From Annona cherimola (lineage: Eukaryota; Streptophyta; Magnoliopsida; Magnoliales; Annonaceae), in the NCBI GenBank assembly GCA_030490835.1, contig CM059973.1, forward strand, positions 50,162,008-50,226,007: DNA of 64,000 bases. The letters run 5' to 3'. Each line of letters begins with the position of its first letter. The stretch's first letter is position 1. A program made the translations under genes and the position numbers. The notes under the pieces are model-generated. The model had not been told where the DNA came from. It searched no databases and was given only the letters and a program-made list of their open reading frames with translations. Below, piece by piece: positions 56,901 through 64,000 of the stretch.

Positions 56901-59828
56901 AAAGCATTTAGAAGATTGCTTGCTTACCTACTTCGCCTTAGCTTTTCGTATCGCTTATCTCTTTGCCTTTGCCTATACATATAAGAATGACATTGCATTC
57001 ATAACATTTTAATTTTCTTGCTTAGTTTTCCAACCCATGACCCATTAACATTCATAACCCACTTGAATTCCAAGTCGTGTATACATACATCGCACTCACT
57101 TGTGCATCATACCATCCATTCCATGTTGTGTTTTAAACTCATATTTAAGGTAAACACATAATTATCATTCATAAATCAACATATTGGAATTTATATCTCC
57201 CATTAACCATTTTTCATCCATTTTTCATCTTTCCAACGTCAATGCTCATTCTAAGCATATAAGTGACATTTTAAGCTTCATAAATAAGTCTACAAAATTG
57301 AGATAATCAAACATCCTTCATATAGAAACATCCTTATGCATTTCATCACATATTCATGCATATTTTTCATTTTAGCAACTCACATAAGTGAATTATCATT
57401 TATCCATACACATCCTTTCATATATACCCATCTTACAACACATACGTTATGTGTTTCTTAAAATTTCTCAACACAGCAACTTATGTCCTTATTCAGAATA
57501 ATTAAACCCCTTAATTAACATTTAATTTGGGGTCTAATTTCTGATTTTCAATCCATTCATCATAGGGTTCCAAAACAGCAACATTAGGACTCATTTTTCA
57601 TCCTTTCAACGCCTCTTTCAAGACTTAAATCATAATAGATTTTTAAGTCATAAGTTCCAGAAACTAAACATGCTTTTCTTAACCCAAATTTAGGGTATTA
57701 TCACATATTCAAAATCCATAATTTATTTGCTTCCATAACAACAACATTTTCATGCATATAGGGTATTCATTTGACTCATTTTGACATGTCCATACACATA
57801 TCTTTAAAATCAGATTTAGGAAAAACCTTTCCAAGCCCTTTTAGACACTCAAATTAACTTAATCCTAAGGTAATTTACCCTCCATAACATCCATAAATCA
57901 TTTGATTACAAACAGCAACAAAAATCACATGCAAAGTACCTGTTTTGGCCCCCGTTTGGACGTTCCATACATGTACCCTAAAAAAATAGATTTAGGGAAA
58001 ACTTATCTAGCCCACTTAGGATGTACAAAGGGTCCTTAATTTAGGGTACTTTACCCTACAATTTATCTATAAACTATTTAAGCACTTCTTTGTATCATTT
58101 TTAACTTAAAAAATGGAAAAATCAGGTATTACTTGAAACCCTAAGTTCTATTTTTGCTAAAATCATTAACAAAAGCTCAAATCAACATAAGTAATCTAAA
58201 AGAATATGAATTACATCCAAATCAAAATGCTTTAATCATACAGCAACTTGGTTTAGGATTTTGAGAATTTCCAAGTTAGATTTCTTCCCAAAATTCAACC
58301 CTAACTTCCCTTTTCACTCTCTTGAACTCTTGATTTCATTTAAATCTTTCAAAAATCATTCAATACCTTCATCAAGGCATCATAAATCATCCTTTAAGAG
58401 TTCTTTATGAATCAAATTCATGACCCATATCTTTAGGGAAGAAACTTAGGTTTCAAGAATCAAAAACTTAATCCATACTTACTTAGATTCTAGGAAAACT
58501 TGAATCCAAGCTTCCCTAAATTGGTTTCTCCTCTTTCCTTCCTTCTTTTCCTCTCTTTTTCTTCTTATTTTTCTTCCTTTTTCTCCCCCTTGGTTGTGCT
58601 CAAGGCTTCTGCCCCTTTGGAGATATTTTCTCCCTTTGAGAATTCTCTCTCAAAATGGACGTTCATGTGATGCTTCCCCCTTTTTATATTTGTTGATTTT
58701 TTTCCATCTTGTGGGGCCCATTTTGACACATCATAGATAGGGAATTTTAATTTCATCTTATCCCTTAATGACTTGGCTAATTTATATCCAAGTAAAATAC
58801 CCATTTTCTATTTAATAAAAATCATAAAAATCCATGCATTGATGGGGTGCATTGTTGTCCACTAGGTGACGCCCTTTGTAGCTGCTGACTTTGGCATTTT
58901 TGTGGTCGATTTTCCACTTGATTTAATGCCTCATTAGTTCCCTTAGGTGTTAGGCTACTTAGACATGCATTTTAGGATTTTTAAAAATCCAAATTTCATG
59001 CCCCATTTGCCCTTGGACGTCCATGGTCATGCCACATAATCTATGCCTCTTTTGAGCTACATATTAGGCATTAAACCAATGCATTTAAACCCTTGAATTT
59101 TCCATGGATTTGAACCTTAAAAAAATTCATAAAATCCAGCTCCATTCACCTCCATTTGATACCTTGCATAGCATTAAATCAAGTCATTTAACTCACTTGC
59201 TTTAACATAAATGCTATGGTAGTCTAGGGTGCACAAAGTCAATGCTAGGCACCTTTTTCCAATTAAGTAATTTTCCATAGTATCTAGCTTAATCCAATCC
59301 ACTCATACCATAGATTTCATAATTTTATTCAATCGTTTCAAATTTCATCTTAAACCGACGTTTCCACATCAAGTTATGAACCTTTGAAAATAACCTTAGA
59401 GCGTGAGATTAAAAAAAATAATTATCACCTTAATCTCATCACTTGTGCCTTAATCCAATCCATATATAATTTTGAGCCCAAAATCATGAGCTTACCTTCA
59501 AAATTTTATCTCATTTCGCCTTACAGGCGTTAAGTTATGAATTTTCTATAATTTCCAACATAGTTCCATAATTTCTATTTTAATCTCCATTAATTATATC
59601 ATGGAAATTAAAATAAATATTCATGCCACTTTAGCACATCCGAATCCTCATTAAGCCTCTTTAGTCATTTTGACTCACATTGGGCTTTGGTGATTAATCT
59701 TAATCATCATTCTTAATTGCAAACCTTAATTGCAGAATATCATTAATTCATAAAAATCATAAATCATCCATAATTTATTTAAATAACACGTGTTATATTT
59801 ATAGACCTACTTGAGTCTGGGTATTACG
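53994..59828 (-). mobile_element. TGTGGTGCC-type solo LTR, interrupted by LTR E
   Basis: Starts TGTGGTGCCCCAGCC and ends GGGTATTACG, flanked by GTCTG (53989-53993 and 59829-59833). Its last base is G where the usual A of TG...CA is expected. Without the nested LTR it is about 4.1 kb. Blocks at 55720-55790 and 56418-56600 are nearly identical to 4496-4570 and 5290-5470 of the 4480-7630 LTR; the rest is diverged. TATAAAAA (minus strand) at 58681-58688. It splits the gag gene. The duplication and the continuation of gag on both sides support a single insertion. Confidence 0.82.
54019..55719 (-). mobile_element. Sirevirus-type solo LTR E
   Basis: TGTTGATCCCTAG...GTTTCCAATA, 1701 bp, between ATCAC (54014-54018) and ATCAT (55720-55724), a duplication with one change. 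The related LTR at 4480 gives the empty site GAGCATCACAACCTTACTCC. Palindromic units lie at 54749-54918 and 55185-55580. The dyad is at about 54677-54732. Confidence 0.92.
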
Positions 59829-59833
59829 GTCTG

Positions 59834-60544
59834 TGACTTCCTTTTTCCCCACAACAATATCTGGTCCAGCTTGGCGTGTAATGAATTGAGGGACTCGATC
59901 TTGCACATGCCCCCACGTCGAGAAGGTCCTTGAATGTCATTGTACTGGAAATCGTAAAGAGCCAAGCCTTTGAGAAGTGTAAGTGTCTCCTCGACAGTCA
60001 ATCACATGAATCAACCTCCAACAGCTGAACTGACAATGCTTTTCTTTGGTTTATCAAGCCCCTTGAAAAAGTTTTAAATTAATCTCACCTTGTGGAATGC
60101 CATGGTTTGGGCACTTGCACTGCTAGTTTTTTATTCTCTCTCACACATCATAAAGAGTCTCGCCATCTTTCTAGATGAAGTGGTTGATCTCATCCTTGAT
60201 CTTCTTAGTTGTTGTTGATGGGAAGTATTTCTCCAAGAATGTAGTGAAAAGCTCTTCCCACATGGTAAACAGGTCGGGTGTTATAGAGAAAAACCACTCA
60301 CTCTCTCTATCACATAGGGAGAATGGAAAGAGTTGAAGACGGATTAACTCTCATTGGATACCCTATACTCGAATGGTGTTGCAAGCTGTAGGAACATAGT
60401 GATGTGTATATTAGGATTCTCAAAAGGGAGTTCTATAAATTGGTCTTGTTGAACTATCTGGATAAGTCCCTATTTGAGTTTAAAATTCTTCACCTCAATC
60501 TCCAGTTCAATGATGCAAGATCAGAAATCTCTACGGTTTGGACA
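59834..60544 (-). pseudogene. gag N-terminal and central part of the second Athila-type element
   Basis: The minus-strand text parallels 23090-23720: TVEETLTLLKGLALYDFQYN (frame 60001-59807), then broken reading of the capsid region (WERM-DL-CPNHGIPQG-like, then FFSL...NEW-like segments) up to the conserved start near 60500. Stops and indels are frequent. It ends at the GTTGC flank of the next LTR. Confidence 0.75.
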
Positions 60545-60549
60545 GTTGC

Positions 60550-62821
60550 TGTGAAACCCCAACAATAAGCTTAATGAAAGTAGTTTAGAGCTTGTGTAAG
60601 AAAGAGATTTGGAAAATTTCAAGAGATGGAAGGTTTAAGCATAACCCATATTGAGATGAAAGATTAGTAGGAAATGATTAAAATTATATACCCTTTGATT
60701 TAAATGAATACGTTTAGGGCAACTAAGAAAGGTGATTAAGTTAATCACCCTTGCTCAATGTGGATTAATGTGCACAGAAATACAAAATGATGTGTAAGAA
60801 ATGACGAGTTGGCATGATTATTTAATTCCTTTACTTATGATTAATTGTTGATAATTATGGGATAAACTAGGTTATTACTTCAAAAATTCTTAACTTGAAG
60901 TGTATAAAGAGGATTGACATGAAATTTGGAATGTAAGAACATGTTGACATGCTCTACTTAATGAATGGTATGGATGTTGATAATTATGATTAAATTATGT
61001 TGTTAATGAATTAATTTCATAAAATTCATGAGACATTTTCAAATGCTTGTATCTTGCGCTAGAATGATCATTTTGAGGTGAAAATGTTTATGGATGACTA
61101 AAACAAAGTGGCCTATTATATGGATGGATTTGATTAAGTTAAATCTCATGGAAAAATTTTAAACCACTTATGGTTAAAAATCATTGACTTTTGCTTTTAA
61201 AAAGTAGCCTATAATTAATGAAAAGTGGAGCTAATTAATGAACCAAGGTGAGGTGGTTTAAGAAGCATTTTTGGGGAAGATTTTTATTAATTAAAATGAC
61301 AAAATTCACCTGAAATTCTAGCTTCCCTTGGATATGTTCAGCAAGGGAAAATGGGCTGAAAATCAATGGTTGGGATTAAGGCAAGTGTATGGTCCAGATT
61401 TGGGCTGAAAATGTGATAAAATTTGATGATAATGAAGCAGTAATATGGACAGTTGGATGGACCAAAATGGGACGGCACATGTGAAGATAAATGATGTGAA
61501 TTTTAAGCATAAAATGAGGTAGAATTTAAGGGTTAAAAATTCAACAATATATAAGGAGAGAAGGGGACAACTTGGGACGTTTTTGGGCAGTAGCATAATT
61601 TGGAAAAAAATTCCAACAAGGGTGTCCAACCAAGGAGGAAGAAAGGAAGAAAAAAAAGAAGAAGAGGAAAATTAGCTAGGGCAAGAGGAGGCAGCAAGTA
61701 CAATACAAGTAGGTGCCCTAAGCTTGCTTTGATGTTCATAAATGAGATGTTTCTTTACTCAAATGATGCCTCATAAATTGGGTTCATTTATGAATATTAA
61801 ACAGATAGTTTACATAGCTTCTATTGTGGTTAATGAATGACAAATGAGGAGGAAGTTTCACTTCAAGCATTAAAAAATGATATGTATGATTTAGGGATTG
61901 TTTGGAACAAGTACCCATGCTGAAATTTATGTTGACTCCAAACATATGAAGCTGTTCTGAGTATTTATTATGTATTGATTAATTGAGTTGTTTTAATGCT
62001 AAATTTATGAAATTCCAAGCTTATATGATGAACCATAGTTGGGTGGACTTTTGGATTAGTGACTTGGTAAAATTTCCATCCATTTAGGATAGAAATGAGG
62101 CTTGATTTAAACAACAAGATATATGAGTAATTATAAGGGTTAAATACCCTACTTATGGAGTGACTAAGGGACGCCCAAAGGGATTGGATAGAAGATTAAA
62201 AATCTGTTTTGTATAATTAGGTGATGGGGATATCCAAGGTGGAGAAAAAAGAGAAAAATTTCTGTTTTGAACCATTTAATTGAGGGATTTTAATTTCATG
62301 ATTATACCCTAATGAATGTGCAAATAAGTGTCTAAACTAAGCAAAAAATTGAGAGAAAAATTTTGTTTCATATTAACTTTCTTATCACATGATGTAGGTG
62401 TGATTAAAAGAGTGCATATAAAGGGTATGGATGACAAAGATAAAGGGTGATTAGAGTATTCCATATATACTAGCTAAAATACAAAAATAAAAGGGAAATA
62501 TGGAAAAATGAGAAAAATAGGGCTGTTTTGATAAAATTATAAGATCTCAAAAATTTGAGGTTGAGATTAGTAACCGTAACTTATAAATAGATGTCTTGAA
62601 TGAACACCAATGTGGAAATGTAAATTATGGGTGTTAAATGATAAAAAGAAAGTGTTAAATTCCAATAGGTTGAGTTAAACCCAATGGTTATAAATGAACT
62701 TGAAAACTTATCCTAAATAAGGGTACCAAAATGAAAAAAATGGTCACAATTGAATCACAAGTTACACCAATGTGTGAATTGGAAAAGTTGACCCCAAACT
62801 TGAAAGAGAATTGGTTTAAGT
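60550..62821 (+). mobile_element. TGTGAAACCCC-type LTR in plus orientation, left part
   Basis: Begins TGTGAAACCCCAAC directly after the Athila gag remnant, the same start as the 4480-7630 LTR read on its minus strand. TATATAA at 61548-61554 lies 1.0 kb from the start, as in the relatives, followed by a purine-rich AAGAAAGGAAGAAA stretch. No coding capacity. It is interrupted at 62822 and its right part is beyond the window. Confidence 0.7.
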
Positions 62822-64000
62822 TGTTGATCCCGAGTTTATGGCTCTTACCCAAGAGGGGAGGAGTGAATTGAGTATTTTAAAATTTTCACTTAAACAAAAA
62901 TTTCTCCCTGTTTAAATCAATCCCCTTAATGAAAAAAATGAATAATATGGAGAGTAATAAAGCAATAAAATCAGAAATGTAAACCACAACAATAGGAAAT
63001 ATTTTATAATGGTTTGGGTAACCTCCCATACTCCACTATTCCAAGCTCACACCCTTTGTGACTTGGGTTCCACTATGTATTCTCAAATACAACTAAAGCA
63101 ATAACTCTCTTCTAGATTTCAGCTCTAGGAGGCGTGTACAAATCACAACACAAGTAGGTGACGAGTCCCACTTAAGTCACAACGCTACTTTGCTTTCACT
63201 TGGTTCAAAACACGAATATTAAACTAAGTATCAAACATAAATAATGAATCAAATAAGGAAATCTACACTTTACAGATTGTATAGGCAGGTTTCAACTCAT
63301 GGAAGAACTTATAGAAGAGATGATTTGATCAGTGTTAGAGCATGCAGCAAGTTAGAGCTTTGTTCTTCCCTTGAAAACTTGTGTTGATCACTTAATGCTA
63401 GGAGAAGATGGTAGTTGGATCTCAGTAATTGCTTTCTCTAACCTCTAGCACGTTCACTTGAATGCATATTTATAATGGTAGAGTAAATTCGAACGTTTGG
63501 AGGTAGGTAACACGCATTTAATGCGCCAATGTTCGAATTTTTCAGATTGTTGCGACCCAAGTCGCAGATGAAGTCGATCTCGGGTGCGACTTCACCCAAG
63601 TCGCATACTGAAGTCGACTTGGGGTGCCACTTCGGTCCCCAGCAAACACCTCAAGTTCCTCCTCAGGTCGACTTGGTCCTGGACTTGACCCTAGTCGCAG
63701 GTAAAGTCAACTTCATGTGCGAATTCACTTTCTGTGTACGCTTGTTGGAACTTGAATCTCTTGAAAGTGATCTTGATTGCTTGCTATTCTTCATATTAAT
63801 TGTTCTTCCACTGATTTCTTGATTTAGGAACACAACATGATCTTCTTTTCTTGGAATCTTGAACTCTATGTCTTGAAGTTGGAGTTCTTGAATCTTGGAG
63901 TTCATAGAATTGGTCCAATGATTTTCCTTTAAGAAATGCTTTATCTTGAATGATTAAACTTGGAATGGCTGCTTGTCTAAACTTTGCATATCTTCATCTT
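62822..64000 (-). mobile_element. Sirevirus-type LTR F, runs off the window
   Basis: Begins TGTTGATCCCGAG with a left flank of TAAGT. The promoter dyad is at 63491-63538 and palindromic units at 63552-63720. About 500 bp of the LTR are expected beyond 64000, so it cannot be told whether it is solo. Confidence 0.88.

Overview
This window looks like nuclear DNA from a seed plant. It is AT-rich and built almost entirely of LTR retrotransposons nested inside one another. The lineages I recognise are Ty3/gypsy Tat (two successive RNase H domains), Ty3/gypsy Athila (tRNA-Asp-type primer site, SPYGGH and GPF integrase motifs), Ty1/copia Sirevirus-like (initiator-Met primer site, two zinc knuckles, several G-rich tracts before the 3' LTR), and a family of about 3-4 kb LTRs with TGTGGYGCCCC ends. 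I found no intact host gene, rRNA, tRNA gene or CRISPR array. The only host-like material is a few exon-like fragments at 36.0-37.7 kb, one resembling B-type cyclin. The species cannot be told from the sequence.

Layout. (1) 1-32 kb is a decayed minus-strand Tat-like element: integrase, RNase H and RT at 1-2425, RT N-terminus and protease at 7868-9602, gag from 26115 to about 28000, then a leader/LTR region packed with tandem repeats (29.4-31.4 kb). It is split twice. At 2426-7867 sits a plus-oriented Athila-type solo LTR, which itself carries a Mutator-type MITE (3885-4275) and a TGTGGCGCC solo LTR (4480-7630). At 9608-26109 sits a complete minus-strand Athila element with TSD AAAGC, two LTRs, PBS, PPT-like tract, gag, protease, RT, RNase H and integrase. 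Inside it are three Sirevirus-type solo LTRs: 12588-14279, 18675-22045, and 19106-20766, the last lying within the second. (2) 32.8-39.0 kb holds another probable solo LTR and the host-like exon fragments. (3) 39048-47621 is the only copy of the Sirevirus-like element with an internal region. It is minus strand, its pol and gag are broken, and its 5' LTR is cut off. (4) 47.6-60.5 kb is an Athila relative that keeps LTR, 3' UTR, protease and gag but lacks RT, RNase H and integrase. It is interrupted by one Sirevirus-type solo LTR at 49752 and by a TGTGGTGCC LTR (53994-59828) that contains another at 54019. (5) 60.5-64 kb is a plus-oriented TGTGAAACCCC LTR interrupted by an eighth Sirevirus-type LTR that runs off the window.

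The most striking signal is in the eight copies of the ~1.7 kb Sirevirus-like LTR. Their U3 carries an array of ~36 bp CpG-containing palindromic units (AAGTCGC...GTCGAC...GCGACTT), followed just upstream of the TATA box by a conserved composite dyad (AACGTT arms around a GCGCATTAAATGCGC-like core). Five of the eight copies are complete solo LTRs with recognisable 5-bp target duplications, so insertion and recombination history can be read directly. Coding regions are broken mostly by transitions (Trp to stop, Arg to stop, and Asp to Asn in the copia protease), as expected for old methylated elements.
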